Notes: a model not told the origin generated them from the sequence alone. DNA of 64,000 nucleotides from Flavobacterium pectinovorum (GCF_022802975.1 NZ_JAFEVZ010000007.1:202874-266873), one strand, 5' to 3'; shown: positions 8,987 through 19,274, counted from the stretch's first letter. A program made the numbers and translations.

Positions 8987-10159
8987 ATGAATAAATACCT
9001 GCTTACAACTATTTTGTCTCTTTTAAGTTTTTGTTTTTATTCCCAGGATTTCAAGTCGGACAATGTACGTTATCAGACTATTTCATGGAATGACTTCTTT
9101 AAAAAGCTGGATCACAACCCTAAACTTTTTTATTACGACATACGCTCTGAAGCCGAAAGAAACGACAGTATTAAAGCTGCTCCCTACAATCAAGGAAAAA
9201 TAAAAGGAGCAATAGAAACTGATTTTGCTGATTTTGCAAAATACTACCCTGAATATTTAAAGCATAAAAATGACACGATTTACCTTTATTGCAGTCACAG
9301 CAAAAGATCAAGGTATTTAGCCAAACAACTCCGTGATAGTTCCTTTTTACATGTAGTAAATATCAACGGCGGATTATCATACTTCAATACCCTTTCTGAA
9401 AGAGAAATGCCTTATAAAAATAAGTATTATACCAACAGCCTAAAATACAAATTAGCATCCCCGTCTGATTTTACGAAAGCTCTAAAAGATAAAAACTGCC
9501 AGATCGTGGATGTAAGACCCGATAGTTTGTATTATGGAAAGGCGAATATTGAAAAAGCAAATTCATTTGGAAATATCAGATCTGCCCTTCATATACCTTA
9601 TAACAAAATAAAAGATAATCTAAAGCTGCTGGACAAAAACAAAACTATTCTACTATTGGATAATGAATGTACGTTAAGTCCTATTGCCGGTAACTATCTC
9701 ATTGAAAAAGGATATAAAACGAGTGTGCTGCTTTTTGGGATTGATAATTTAATCCGAACTATTCCAACCAACGATCGGCCTTTTTTGAAAACAAAGTATC
9801 AGATGATTCTGCCTGAAGAATTAATAAATCTTTCCAAAAAGAAAAATACCATCATAATAGATGTTAGAACACAAGCTGAATATAACAGCACTTCTAAAGA
9901 AGGGTGGAAAAATGTTGGAAAGTTAAAAAATGCTGTCAGCATACCATTACAGATACTTAGTAAAGAAAAAATGGCTGCCTACAACGGCAAAAAAATTGTC
10001 ATTTACGATATGATGATGAAAGAAGATGTATATGAGTTTGCAAAGCATTTAAATGAATTTGGGATTAATGATTTCAAGATACTTGTTGGCGGCATTAATC
10101 AGCTAAAAGAAGGAATTTATGATTATCAAAAAACAGACTTAAAGAATTTATTGGATTAA
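8987..10159 (+). CDS. Exported protein with three rhodanese domains
   Basis: 390 residues with a signal peptide ending FCFYSQ. Three rhodanese repeats follow. The first has FYYDIRSEAER and an active loop YCSHSKRSRYL with Cys. The second has IVDVRPDSLYYG and DNECTLSPIAGNYL, where a Cys is kept but the loop is not canonical. The third begins IIIDVRTQAEYNS, but its loop reads IYDMMMKEDVYEFA with no Cys, so it is likely inactive and structural. Tandem rhodaneses with one dead domain are common in thiosulfate or 3-mercaptopyruvate sulfurtransferases; three with one clearly dead is less usual. Periplasmic sulfur transfer is the likely role; the substrate is unknown. Confidence 0.85.
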   Translation: MNKYLLTTILSLLSFCFYSQDFKSDNVRYQTISWNDFFKKLDHNPKLFYYDIRSEAERNDSIKAAPYNQGKIKGAIETDFADFAKYYPEYLKHKNDTIYLYCSHSKRSRYLAKQLRDSSFLHVVNINGGLSYFNTLSEREMPYKNKYYTNSLKYKLASPSDFTKALKDKNCQIVDVRPDSLYYGKANIEKANSFGNIRSALHIPYNKIKDNLKLLDKNKTILLLDNECTLSPIAGNYLIEKGYKTSVLLFGIDNLIRTIPTNDRPFLKTKYQMILPEELINLSKKKNTIIIDVRTQAEYNSTSKEGWKNVGKLKNAVSIPLQILSKEKMAAYNGKKIVIYDMMMKEDVYEFAKHLNEFGINDFKILVGGINQLKEGIYDYQKTDLKNLLD

Positions 10160-10230
10160 CAAAAGCTTTAAACTTATATCCTAAATTATAGAACAATAAA
10201 AACTGACCTGACTAAAAAAATCGGTAAAAA

Positions 10231-10563
10231 CTAAACCAAATTTTCCAGTCCAAAAGCTGCTATCTGATCTATAATTGGTAAGGTTTTCAAACCTAGTTCT
10301 GTCAATTTATATTCGACTCTTGGCGGAATTTCCGGATATGCTTTTTTGCTGACCAAATTATGCTCAACTAAAGAATTCAATTCCTGAATGAGCATTTTTT
10401 CACTAATACCCACTACTGCCCTTTTAAGTTCTCCGTATCTTATGGTTCGGGTATTAATCTGATACAAAATCATCATGGTCCATTTACCGCTCAAAATGTT
10501 CAACGATTTTTTTACAGGACAGTTTGTATCGCAGGCATTAATTATTTTTATTTTTTTTTCCAT
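10231..10563 (-). CDS. HxlR family winged-helix regulator
   Basis: 110 residues. The N-terminal CPVKKSLNILSGKWTMMIL is the HxlR signature, with the early Cys that in some members senses electrophiles or oxidants. A winged helix follows (RYGELKRAVVGISEKMLIQE) and ends PPRVEYKLTELGLKTLPII. It is divergent from the NmrA-like gene at 10681, and the space between them holds a repeat also found before the NTF2-like gene at 3780. It resembles the second HxlR regulator of the window (30421-30780) through most of the DNA-binding domain. Autoregulation is likely because its promoter overlaps the repeats. Confidence 0.92.
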   Translation of the reverse strand: MEKKIKIINACDTNCPVKKSLNILSGKWTMMILYQINTRTIRYGELKRAVVGISEKMLIQELNSLVEHNLVSKKAYPEIPPRVEYKLTELGLKTLPIIDQIAAFGLENLV

Positions 10564-10571
10564 TGATTTTC

Positions 10572-10631
10572 AATATTTCTAACCATTAAGTAAGTACCCA
10601 ACTAAAACGTAAGTACTTGTGCAAAAGTAAG
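10572..10631. promoter_or_regulatory. HxlR operator in the divergent hxlR/nmrA-like promoter
   Basis: The plus strand reads AATATTTCTAACCATT, GTAAGTACCC, AACTAAAACG and a second TAAGTAC, i.e. two TAAGTAC units 19 bp apart. A 45-bp part matches the block before the NTF2-like gene at 3.85 kb. On the minus strand TACTTTTG (rc of 10621-10628) is a good -7 box for the HxlR gene. The block ends 64 bp before the NmrA-like ATG. Confidence 0.65.
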
Positions 10632-10680
10632 TTATTAATTAGTTTTACCAAAAAATAAAAACAATTAAATAAAAAATAAA

Positions 10681-11577
10681 ATGAAAGTACTAGTATTTGG
10701 AGCCACAGGTTCACAGCAGTTTCATGTAATTGAAGAAGCAAAAAATAAGGGAGCAGAAGTTTACGCTGCAACCAGCTCAGAAAAAAGTTTTGCAAAATTA
10801 GCGGCCGCAGGTGCAATTCCTATATTGGGAGACATGTCTGATGCAGAAAAAATGAAAGAAATCACTAAAGGAATAGATTCGATTGCTTTATTAATACCTG
10901 CATCCCTTCAGAATCCTGCCGACGGATTTAATTTTGCTAAAAATGTCATAGATGCAGCCAAGAAAAATGGCGTAAAAATGGTAGTCTGGAATACGAGCGG
11001 TTATCTTGCGCCACAAAAAATTGGAATACCTATGGAAGATGCAAAAGTAGATGTAAAATTATACTTCGAGCACAGCGGTGTGCCGTATGTAATTATTGAA
11101 CCTCCATTTTATGCCGAAAACTTACTGGCACCCTACACAACGGATTATGTTAAAAAAGAAAGAAAAGTGGCTTATCCTACTCCAGAAGATATGCCTATCG
11201 GCTGGATTGCATCAAGGGATGTAAGTGCATTTGTGGTTGAAGCTTTATATAAACCAGAGCTTTCAGGCCAGTCATTTATGATCAGCGGTCTGGATAATCT
11301 TAAAGGAAATGATCTTGCTGAAAAATTCTCAATTGGATTGGGTGAGAAAACGACATTCTATGCCATGCCTCCAAAAGAATTTGGAGATATACTGAGTAAT
11401 TTTATGGAAGAAAATGCTGCCAGAGGAGTGCAGTCCTATTACGAAATGCTTGCCAGCTCAACTGTTTATCCTTCCAAGTTCAATCCTAATATGAAAGAGG
11501 TCCTGGAAAAACTGCCGGTAAAAATGACCCCAATGGAAGACTGGGTTAAATTACATAAGGAACTTTTTATTGGCTAA
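10681..11577 (+). CDS. NmrA-like NAD(P)-binding oxidoreductase
   Basis: 298 residues of the atypical SDR type. The N-terminus VLVFGATGSQQFHVIEEA carries the dinucleotide-binding GxxGxx loop, though the usual small residues after GS are QQF here. The second strand and AATSSEKSFAKL, then GDMSDAEKMKEI, IDSIALLIPAS and VVWNTSGYLAPQK, follow the NmrA pattern. Members range from redox-sensing regulators to quinone or aldehyde reductases. Divergence from an HxlR gene favours an inducible detoxifying reductase. It ends at a strong terminator. Confidence 0.88.
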   Translation: MKVLVFGATGSQQFHVIEEAKNKGAEVYAATSSEKSFAKLAAAGAIPILGDMSDAEKMKEITKGIDSIALLIPASLQNPADGFNFAKNVIDAAKKNGVKMVVWNTSGYLAPQKIGIPMEDAKVDVKLYFEHSGVPYVIIEPPFYAENLLAPYTTDYVKKERKVAYPTPEDMPIGWIASRDVSAFVVEALYKPELSGQSFMISGLDNLKGNDLAEKFSIGLGEKTTFYAMPPKEFGDILSNFMEENAARGVQSYYEMLASSTVYPSKFNPNMKEVLEKLPVKMTPMEDWVKLHKELFIG

Positions 11578-11585
11578 TTTTTTTT

Positions 11586-11633
11586 TTGAAAAAGCAACAA
11601 GAATATCGAAATGTTTTTGTTGCTTTTTTTCTA
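11586..11633 (+). terminator. Rho-independent terminator after the NmrA-like gene
   Basis: AAAAAGCAACAA pairs with TTGTTGCTTTTT around an 18-base inner part, ending in a T-run. The A-rich left arm means it could also work for the convergent metalloprotease operon. Confidence 0.75.
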
Positions 11634-11721
11634 TTGCACATTCAAATTACTGTAAACCAATATCATAGTTTTCTATTTTCATCTATAAGCAAATATTATT
11701 ATACGCTTGAATGTGTAAAAA

Positions 11722-14172
11722 CTATTCCCCTTTAAAATTATTTTTATTGAGCTTATACATTATTTGTTCCAACTCAGCAAGAACATTTTCAAAATGATCT
11801 TTGTTTAATCCGGTTGCAGTCTTCATTAAGCTTTCAATATCATCTCTTAGTTTGACAAGATGCTGTTTTGCGTATAACCTTACGTCACTTCGCTGTGCAT
11901 TATTTAAAGCTTTACCGGCATCCAAATCTTTAGGCAAAAGAAGCCTGCTTAATTTCTCGATATAGCTGCGCTGCAAAGCACGTCTGTAAAAATCCTGTTT
12001 TATGTCACCGCTAAAGTTTATCCATACGGTTTGCTGCAAATCGTTTAAAAATTCCGGCACCGTATATGCTCCTTCAAATTGCATCGATTTGAGGCTGATA
12101 TTGTAAAGCATCCCTGAACTGAGCAGCATATTCAATACCTGATCCTGCTGATCTGAAATTTCCTCTGCTGTTTTTAAAGCAATTAGCTGATCTATTTCCT
12201 GCGGATACATCCAAAGTGGGGCCACAAAAACCTGTCTTCCTATGTAATCGATTACCGACTTTACTTTTGCCTTAGCAACAGGCTGATATACCACACCTTT
12301 TTCATCGACAGTTCTTTTTGTTATGTAATTACTGCCAAAATATTTCAGGACATGATACAAGTACAAACTATATTGTTTTACCATCGCCTTATGCATATCT
12401 GATAAATTATCATAGGCATCATTAGGCTGATACGTCCAGGCAATAAGATTAGGCACTACACGCTTTAAATTTTTGATTCCGTAATCGCTTGCAAGCACGG
12501 CGTCATCACCAAGATCTTCGGTCTGGCTGCGGGGATCTTCGTCCTTTCCCTCTCCTCCAAACCATAATTTAGGATTAGCCGTTAAACTATCAGTGGTTAT
12601 CTTGGCTAAAATTTTCTCTTCTTCATACTCATCTTTAGCTTTAGCATAATAGCTGTATCCCCATTTAATTGCCCATTTGTCATACATACCTATACGGGGG
12701 TAAATTCCTTTTGGACTAATATTGTCCTGCGGCTGGGCGACATAGTTAAAACGTGCATAATCCATAATAGAAACGGTATGTCCGTTTGCTTCGACCCATT
12801 TTTTATCTCGTAGTTTTTCCACCGGAGTAGCACTGCTGGCGCCCATATTATGTCTTAAACCGATGGTATGCCCAATTTCATGAGAAGATACAAAGCGAAT
12901 CAACTGCCCCATTAATTCATCGTCTAAATGCATTTTTCTGGCTCTTGGATCTAATGGTCCTGCCTGAATCATGTACCATCTCTGCACTAATTTCATTACA
13001 TTATGATACCAGCCCACATGACTTTCGATAATTTCTCCGCTTCTTGGGTCACTCACTCTTGGTCCGTAAGCATTAGGTGTTTCTGAGGCGTAATATCTCA
13101 CTACAGAATATCTGGCATCTTCCAGACTCATGGTTTTATCGCCCTCCGGCCATTCTTTGCCCACAATTGCATTTTTAAAACCGGCTGCTTCAAAAGCTTT
13201 CTGCCAATCGTTGATTCCCGCAATCAGATAAGGTCTCCATTTTTTTGGCGTTGCCGGATCAATATAATAGACAATCTGCTTTTTGGGTTCGACCAATTCG
13301 CCATTTAGATATTTCTTGATGTCTTTTTCTTTCGGTTCCAGGCGATAACGCTGAATAATGAATTTTGTCTCGGCACGCTGCTGCTCATCATCAAACAAAA
13401 CATATTTATTAGCAAAATAACCCACCCTTTCGTCAGCAAAACGTTTTCGCATAGGTGTTTTAGGAAGCAGTACAATTGAGGTATTTAATCTCAGGGTTAC
13501 ACTTCCGCTGCTTGCTGCAGCCTGTGTGTATGTTTTTGTGGTTTTTATTTCAATGTTTATAGGATAGACATCTATATTCTCGATAAAGGATTTATCATCA
13601 GCAAGAGAGGTAAGTTTTCTATCTGTTTTCTCTTTGCTTTCCAAAGAAAACATCGCATTATCTTTTTTGAAAGCATCCGTTACATCAATCACTACATTTC
13701 CTGTATCAGGATTGATTGTTTTTATGGAAAAAGCGCTGACAATCGGATTTTCGTTACTCCCGGCTAATGCTTTTGCGAGCATCGATTCGGCGTTGCGAAC
13801 ATCTTGTTTGTACTGCAATGATCTTAAATAAACAGTGTTGTTCGATCCTTTTTCAAAGTAAATGGTCTGCTCGTTGGTTTTCTCTCCTCCAAAACGTCCA
13901 AAACCTTCAGGAGTAGAAAGATATCGGGTTACCACCAGCATATACCGATTAAACAAACTGTCCGGAATTTGAAAATAAAACTTAGTATCTACGTGACTAA
14001 CCATAAAAAGACCTGATTTGTTTTTAGTACTGTCTCTAATGATTTTATTATAAGGCTGCAGCCCTTTTGGCTGGGTACTGGTACTATCGGATTTTTTTTC
14101 TGTCGGGGTTTGGGCAAAAGTATGCTGGTGTCCTGCAATCAGGATAGCTAATACTATAAATAATTTCTTCAT
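11722..14172 (-). CDS. Exported zinc metalloprotease, DUF5117/DUF5118 type
   Basis: 816 residues with a signal peptide (MKKLFIVLAILIAGHQHTFA). The active site SSHEIGHTIGLRHN gives HExxHxxGxxH zinc ligands of a metzincin-like enzyme. The long N-terminal part, with segments like MVSHVDTKFYFQIPDSLF and VRYYASETPNAYGPRVSDP before the motif, matches the large DUF5117/DUF5118 proteases that are common in Bacteroidota beside SusC/SusD genes. It lies 5 bp downstream of the SusD gene, so it is the last gene of the operon. The likely role is hydrolysis of a peptide or protein ligand taken up by the SusCD pair. Confidence 0.92.
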   Translation of the reverse strand: MKKLFIVLAILIAGHQHTFAQTPTEKKSDSTSTQPKGLQPYNKIIRDSTKNKSGLFMVSHVDTKFYFQIPDSLFNRYMLVVTRYLSTPEGFGRFGGEKTNEQTIYFEKGSNNTVYLRSLQYKQDVRNAESMLAKALAGSNENPIVSAFSIKTINPDTGNVVIDVTDAFKKDNAMFSLESKEKTDRKLTSLADDKSFIENIDVYPINIEIKTTKTYTQAAASSGSVTLRLNTSIVLLPKTPMRKRFADERVGYFANKYVLFDDEQQRAETKFIIQRYRLEPKEKDIKKYLNGELVEPKKQIVYYIDPATPKKWRPYLIAGINDWQKAFEAAGFKNAIVGKEWPEGDKTMSLEDARYSVVRYYASETPNAYGPRVSDPRSGEIIESHVGWYHNVMKLVQRWYMIQAGPLDPRARKMHLDDELMGQLIRFVSSHEIGHTIGLRHNMGASSATPVEKLRDKKWVEANGHTVSIMDYARFNYVAQPQDNISPKGIYPRIGMYDKWAIKWGYSYYAKAKDEYEEEKILAKITTDSLTANPKLWFGGEGKDEDPRSQTEDLGDDAVLASDYGIKNLKRVVPNLIAWTYQPNDAYDNLSDMHKAMVKQYSLYLYHVLKYFGSNYITKRTVDEKGVVYQPVAKAKVKSVIDYIGRQVFVAPLWMYPQEIDQLIALKTAEEISDQQDQVLNMLLSSGMLYNISLKSMQFEGAYTVPEFLNDLQQTVWINFSGDIKQDFYRRALQRSYIEKLSRLLLPKDLDAGKALNNAQRSDVRLYAKQHLVKLRDDIESLMKTATGLNKDHFENVLAELEQIMYKLNKNNFKGE

Positions 14173-14177
14173 TAGAA

Positions 14178-15602
14178 TTAAAATGGGACTTTTTCGTCTG
14201 TGTTTAAAGTAAGCTTTGGATTTTTTGTCAGAGCAGACAAAGGAAACGGAACGATGTATAATCTGGAATTAGGCTGCAACGTATATGTTTTTTGAGGAAC
14301 TGTTTTGTTTACAATTGGAAATACTCTTGTAATCGTTTTTGCATATTCGGTTTCATTGTTGAATCGTTTAAGGTCAAAAAAGCGATGAAAGCCTAAAAGC
14401 AATTCTTTCCTGCGTTCGTTTATAACCAATTCCATCGTTTCTTTTCTAGTTGCTGGAACCGCCAGATTAACAGTTCCGGATAAAATACGTTTTGCTCTTA
14501 AGGCATTTAAAACACCAACAGCCTGGCTCAAATTATCTTCTCTGGCATAACATTCAGCCAGCATCAGGTAAACCTCAGGCGTTTTCATACCAACTGTAGG
14601 ATAAAAAAATCTTGTGTATTGCGTTGCCCAATAGGCAGTATTTGATCCCTGATCCAGATTGGTGGTGCTGGTAGAATTGAAAAACAAGTTAAAACGTGCA
14701 TCATTGGTACCAAATAAAGTTCTCAGCTCCGGGCTGATTATATAGCTTTGTGCAAAGTTCATCTCGTTATACCCTGTCATGTACATATAGCTCAATACTT
14801 CTACATTATTTACTGCCGGTACAGCCACTGCAGCTGGTCCGCCTTGCGCGCTGTATGCTTTCATGTCAAAAATCTGATTGTTATAACTTAACGACTTTTC
14901 GGCAGCTTCTTTTGCCTTGGCAATTTCACGCTTAAACAAATGGACTTTAGCTTTAAAAGCGTATGCAAATGCTAGTGAAGGATGGTAAACATCCATTGGT
15001 TTTTCCTGAATAAATGGCAGTGCCTCTTCTATATCTTTCTGGATAAATTCATAAACCTGCGCGACGGTAGATTTTGCAGGCTGGGCTTCCAGATCAAATT
15101 TATCCATGATGCAAATGCCACCATCAGTAGCTGCAGTCCCCGGATCATATGCTTTTGCATAGGTGTTTATAAGTAAAAAGTGATCGTATGCTCTGTAAAT
15201 TTTAGCTTCGGCTTTTGCTAATTGTTTTACGCTCGACTCTCCTTTACTGTCATCAACCAATGAAATAATAGTATTCCAGCGGTTAATATAGGTGTAGGCC
15301 TGATTGTAAAAACTGGAACCTGCCATTATAGCGACTCTATCTGTGCTTTCATCAAAAGTAAAATTGATAATATCGATGTTGGGAGTTTTTCCTATCACAT
15401 TGGCTTCTCTCATCCACTGATCGTCTGACAAATATTGAAAGTTATTGATGGGATAGCCTCTATTGGGCAGCGATACTGTTTCAAGAAACTGATCAGCTGT
15501 TTCAATAACTAAAGACCCTTTAGGCGTCACATCAGTGTAATCTTCACATGACGTTGCCATTAAAAGCAGGAATGGGAGTATAATAATAAATAAATGTTTC
15601 AT
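14178..15602 (-). CDS. SusD/RagB family nutrient-binding outer-membrane lipoprotein
   Basis: 474 residues from the ATG at 15602; a longer frame exists but runs into the SusC gene. The signal peptide ends with the lipobox LLMATSC at about residue 19. The SusD pattern is visible: DYTDVTPKGSLVI, a helical TPR-like middle part (KIYRAYDHFLLINTYAKAYD), and at the C-terminus VYLMLAECYAREDNLSQAV, NALRAKR, INERRKELLLGFHRFFDLKR and the final LYIVPFPLSAL. It starts 4 bp after the SusC stop and precedes a metalloprotease. It forms the lid of the SusC transporter on the cell surface; the ligand is probably a peptide. Confidence 0.95.
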   Translation of the reverse strand: MKHLFIIILPFLLLMATSCEDYTDVTPKGSLVIETADQFLETVSLPNRGYPINNFQYLSDDQWMREANVIGKTPNIDIINFTFDESTDRVAIMAGSSFYNQAYTYINRWNTIISLVDDSKGESSVKQLAKAEAKIYRAYDHFLLINTYAKAYDPGTAATDGGICIMDKFDLEAQPAKSTVAQVYEFIQKDIEEALPFIQEKPMDVYHPSLAFAYAFKAKVHLFKREIAKAKEAAEKSLSYNNQIFDMKAYSAQGGPAAVAVPAVNNVEVLSYMYMTGYNEMNFAQSYIISPELRTLFGTNDARFNLFFNSTSTTNLDQGSNTAYWATQYTRFFYPTVGMKTPEVYLMLAECYAREDNLSQAVGVLNALRAKRILSGTVNLAVPATRKETMELVINERRKELLLGFHRFFDLKRFNNETEYAKTITRVFPIVNKTVPQKTYTLQPNSRLYIVPFPLSALTKNPKLTLNTDEKVPF

Positions 15603-15606
15603 TTTT

Positions 15607-18600
15607 TTAGATTGTAAGATTAAAACCAAATAAGAACGTTTGAGGCAATGGCAGATTACGTGTGCCGGAATTAGCCGAGTACACTTCAGGATCAATATGA
15701 TTCCCGGCAGCACTCCAATACCAAAGATTGTTCACCTGAAAAGTAAATTTAGCCGAGGCCACTCTGCTTTTAGATGTAAAAGATTTTGGCAGGCTGTAGC
15801 CTAGGGAAATATTTCTAAGTTTGATGTAATCTCCATCGATGACATTTACATCTGAATTTCGCCATTGGCTGCTTATCGTTCCGGCGTAGTTTCGAACACT
15901 TTCATCAAAATCAACATATAATCGGGTATTACCATTTGGGTTCGAATCGGTATAACGATCAGCAATACCGGCATTGTTTACTGCATCAGAGCTCATATCA
16001 AGAACATCCTTACGCATTACATTGCCGCCTGAAAAAACAAACAACAGGTTTAAATCAAATTGTCCATAAGAAAATCGCTGTGAGAGCGAACCGGTGTAAG
16101 TGGGTATTAAGGTTCCCATATTTACTAAAGCCTCCGTTTTTGTAACTGTTTTTATGCTGGTTGATACCGGATTTCCATCTGCATCAAAGGTGATAGATGG
16201 ATTTCCATTTTCATCCAGAACATAAGGATATCCGTTTACTGTTCCTCCATATTTGTAGGCATATAAACTATTGTAAGTTTCATTTTCTAAAAAGTAATCG
16301 GATGGTGAACTTATGTATACCGAGGCATTGGATTGCGCCCTTGTAATTTTCTTAACGGTAGTTTGGTTAAAACCAATTACAAAATTGGAACTTATGCGGA
16401 AATTACCATTATTATACCAGTCAGAGCCTATACTAAATTCAGCTCCTTTATTTAGTAAAGCACCTGCATTAATTCTTCTGGTAAGCGCCCCAACCGTTGG
16501 ATCTAAATCTGTTGTAGCCAATAAATCGGTGCTGTATTTGCGGTACAAATCAATGCTTCCCCTTAACTTATTTTTAAAAAAACTGTAATCCAGGCCTAGA
16601 TTTGCCGTTTCTGTTTTTTCCCATCTCAGCATTGGATTTGGCTGTCCTGTGATATTGATATATTGTAGCGATTGGTACAAGTTATCATTTCTTCTTGTAG
16701 CCGTTACGTATGGGGTTGTGCTTTGATCCACATTTCCGTTAATACCATAAGTTGCCCTAAGTTTCAGCGCACTGACCCATTGTATCTCTTTCATAAACCC
16801 TTCATTGCTGACATTCCATCCTAAACCGGCTGACCATAAAGGGCGGTTTTTATATTTTGGATCTACTCCAAATAAATCTGCCCTGTCTACCCTGTAGCTT
16901 CCCGTTATGTTGTACTTGGAGAAAAAGGTATAACCAACGCTGCTAAAAACCGAAAAATAACGATGCAGGATTTCCTGCTGTGTTCTTGATCCTGCTGCCA
17001 GAGTCCGATTGTTTCCATAGATATAACTCGCTACCCCTGTCTGGCTAAGCGCCAGGCTGTTGATAACTGAAGAGCTGAGTGTAACAGGGTCATATCCATA
17101 TCTTAATTGCTCAACGGTTCTGGGTACAAAAGTTTCGCGCATTTCGGTACCCACCAGGGCGTTAACGGCATGTCTGCCACCGCCAAAATCCTGACTGTAA
17201 TCCAATTGGTTCCTGAAAGAGTAGTTATTGGCCCGGCTGCTTAGCTGCTTGTATCGGCCTCCTGCAGAGAAACCGTCAACGTAAGTGTAGGCATTGGTTG
17301 CGGGATTATAACCTGTTAAAGCATTAATTGCATAACGCATTTTATAAGAGGTAATATCATTGAACTGCTCGTTATCATTTTTTCTTGTTTCATATTGAAA
17401 CCGCGTATTAAAACTCAACCCTTTCCACAGCCTGGCCTGCAGATTTGCAAATGCTCTTACACTGAGTGAGTTTTGATGAGCAATACCTTGCTGAAGCTCC
17501 TCTAAAACATTAAAAGTAACAGGTTTAAAACCACTAAGGCTATTTATTCGTGCAGCTGCTGCAGGATTAATAACACCCCCAGACGTAAATCCATCGGTAA
17601 TACCCACAAATGGCGATATTACCAAATTTCCATTATCATCAACAATACGCTCGTATCTTTTTTGAATATCGTAATTTCCAAAACTGGAATCCGTAACATC
17701 TTCATTACTTAAAGTACCATTTAATCCAATTGTTGCATCTAACCATTTATTTAGCTGAAAACTGCTTTTTGCATAAAGGTTAAACGACCGTCTCTCGTTG
17801 TTTATAATACGCCCTGCTGCCTGGTCATAATTAAAGGACACGTAGGTGTTCTGCTTGCTGTTACTGCCTGAAAATGCAATATTGTAACGCTGCCTCAGCT
17901 CATTCTGCCATACATTATCACGATAATCTTTCATGTAGTCGTTCTTTCTCCACCTCGCAATGGTGCTATTGTAATCTGCATTACTGATTTTTCCTTCTTC
18001 CAGATCTCTGTTGAGCTGGTAAAGAGGGCTGTAATATTTCATACTGCTGCCGCCGATGTCTCCATAACTGCTGAACATTGTAGCAGTATTGGCAAATCTT
18101 GCCCGCTCCCTGTTGTACACAGCCTGCTCTAAATCCATTACATCACTTGTAGTGGCGTAATTCATATCCCTCAGATTGGGTTTTGAAGCAATAAATAAAT
18201 CTGAATTGATGGTTACTTTTAAACTGCCACTTCCTTTTTTTGTAGTCAAAACAATAATGCCGTTTGCAGCCCTTGAACCATAAATGGAGGCTGCTGCTGC
18301 ATCTTTAAGCACGTTAACGCTTTCAATATCATAAGGGTTGATGTCTTCGAGGGTCAATTCTGTTGGCAGTCCATCAATTACCAGCAGCGGACTGTATCCG
18401 ACCTGCAGTGATGAAAAAGTGCCTATACCTCTTAAAATAGGCTTGTCTGCCCCCATTCCGGCAGGATTTTTTTGAAACATCAGACCTGCCACACGCCCTT
18501 CCAGCGCAGTCGCCAGATTTGCATTAATATTTTCATTTAAGGTTTTTTCATCTACTTTGGCAATGGCAGCAGTGGATGTGCTTCGGGCAAAGGTCTGATA

Positions 18601-18978
18601 ACCTGTCACCAGTACTTCTTTCAACAATGAGACAGCTGGAGAGAGTGACACTACTATCACCGAAACTGCATCATTTTGGGTGTATTTTTCTTCCTTTTGA
18701 TCAAAACCCATATAGGAGAATTGCAGACTAACTTCACGTCTGCTGCTTTCTATGATAAAATGGCCGTGATTATCGGTTTGGGAACTATTGGAAGTACCTT
18801 TTTCTGTTACCCTGACACCGGCTAGTCCTATGCCATCAGGATCTGTTACCATGCCATGAAGTTTCAGGCCGTTTTGTGCCAGAGAAGGTAATGCTGAAAA
18901 AAGAAAAATCAGAAAAAGGAATCGAAAAAAGTATTTATGAAATAAAATACTTTTTCTATTGAAATAAGATCTATACAT
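15607..18978 (-). CDS. SusC/RagA family TonB-dependent outer-membrane transporter
   Basis: 1123 residues. The signal peptide ends near SALPSLAQ. A carboxypeptidase-like regulatory domain follows (GLKLHGMVTDPDGIGLAGVR to SYMGFDQKE). The plug carries EVLVTGYQTFARSTSTAAI, IRGIGTF, LLVIDGLPTE and DAAAASIYGSRAANGIIVLT, the SusC hallmarks. The rest is barrel and ends LPLPQTFLFGFNLTI. No STN domain is present, so signalling to an anti-sigma factor is unlikely. It heads the SusC-SusD-protease operon; the gene upstream on the same strand (19275) is a small three-cysteine protein about 300 bp away. Confidence 0.96.
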   Translation of the reverse strand: MYRSYFNRKSILFHKYFFRFLFLIFLFSALPSLAQNGLKLHGMVTDPDGIGLAGVRVTEKGTSNSSQTDNHGHFIIESSRREVSLQFSYMGFDQKEEKYTQNDAVSVIVVSLSPAVSLLKEVLVTGYQTFARSTSTAAIAKVDEKTLNENINANLATALEGRVAGLMFQKNPAGMGADKPILRGIGTFSSLQVGYSPLLVIDGLPTELTLEDINPYDIESVNVLKDAAAASIYGSRAANGIIVLTTKKGSGSLKVTINSDLFIASKPNLRDMNYATTSDVMDLEQAVYNRERARFANTATMFSSYGDIGGSSMKYYSPLYQLNRDLEEGKISNADYNSTIARWRKNDYMKDYRDNVWQNELRQRYNIAFSGSNSKQNTYVSFNYDQAAGRIINNERRSFNLYAKSSFQLNKWLDATIGLNGTLSNEDVTDSSFGNYDIQKRYERIVDDNGNLVISPFVGITDGFTSGGVINPAAAARINSLSGFKPVTFNVLEELQQGIAHQNSLSVRAFANLQARLWKGLSFNTRFQYETRKNDNEQFNDITSYKMRYAINALTGYNPATNAYTYVDGFSAGGRYKQLSSRANNYSFRNQLDYSQDFGGGRHAVNALVGTEMRETFVPRTVEQLRYGYDPVTLSSSVINSLALSQTGVASYIYGNNRTLAAGSRTQQEILHRYFSVFSSVGYTFFSKYNITGSYRVDRADLFGVDPKYKNRPLWSAGLGWNVSNEGFMKEIQWVSALKLRATYGINGNVDQSTTPYVTATRRNDNLYQSLQYINITGQPNPMLRWEKTETANLGLDYSFFKNKLRGSIDLYRKYSTDLLATTDLDPTVGALTRRINAGALLNKGAEFSIGSDWYNNGNFRISSNFVIGFNQTTVKKITRAQSNASVYISSPSDYFLENETYNSLYAYKYGGTVNGYPYVLDENGNPSITFDADGNPVSTSIKTVTKTEALVNMGTLIPTYTGSLSQRFSYGQFDLNLLFVFSGGNVMRKDVLDMSSDAVNNAGIADRYTDSNPNGNTRLYVDFDESVRNYAGTISSQWRNSDVNVIDGDYIKLRNISLGYSLPKSFTSKSRVASAKFTFQVNNLWYWSAAGNHIDPEVYSANSGTRNLPLPQTFLFGFNLTI

Positions 18979-19274
18979 TTTAATTTAAATTATTGATTGA
19001 TCTTGGAGTTATTACACATAAAAGATAACAGCATTGCCATCTTAGCGGCTGCTGAACTCTTTTACATATCATCCAAAAAAAAGATTGCTGCAGCAATATG
19101 GCTGCGATAGTGACTCCAAATCTTTAAGTACTGTGCAAAAAACTGCGATAACATCAATTAATTACTAGAGCCTTATTTATAAGAAGACATTATAAATTTT
19201 AATAATTGGCCATAGTTATAGCTTTCACTTGCTGTGCTGCAATGAATAAAATACCAGTACGAATGGAAATAAAA
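18979..19274. other. Leader region of the SusC operon
   Basis: About 296 bp between a small exported-protein gene and SusC, both on the minus strand. A palindrome-like TGCTGCAGCA lies at about 19087-19096. No frame or clear terminator is seen. Confidence 0.35.
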
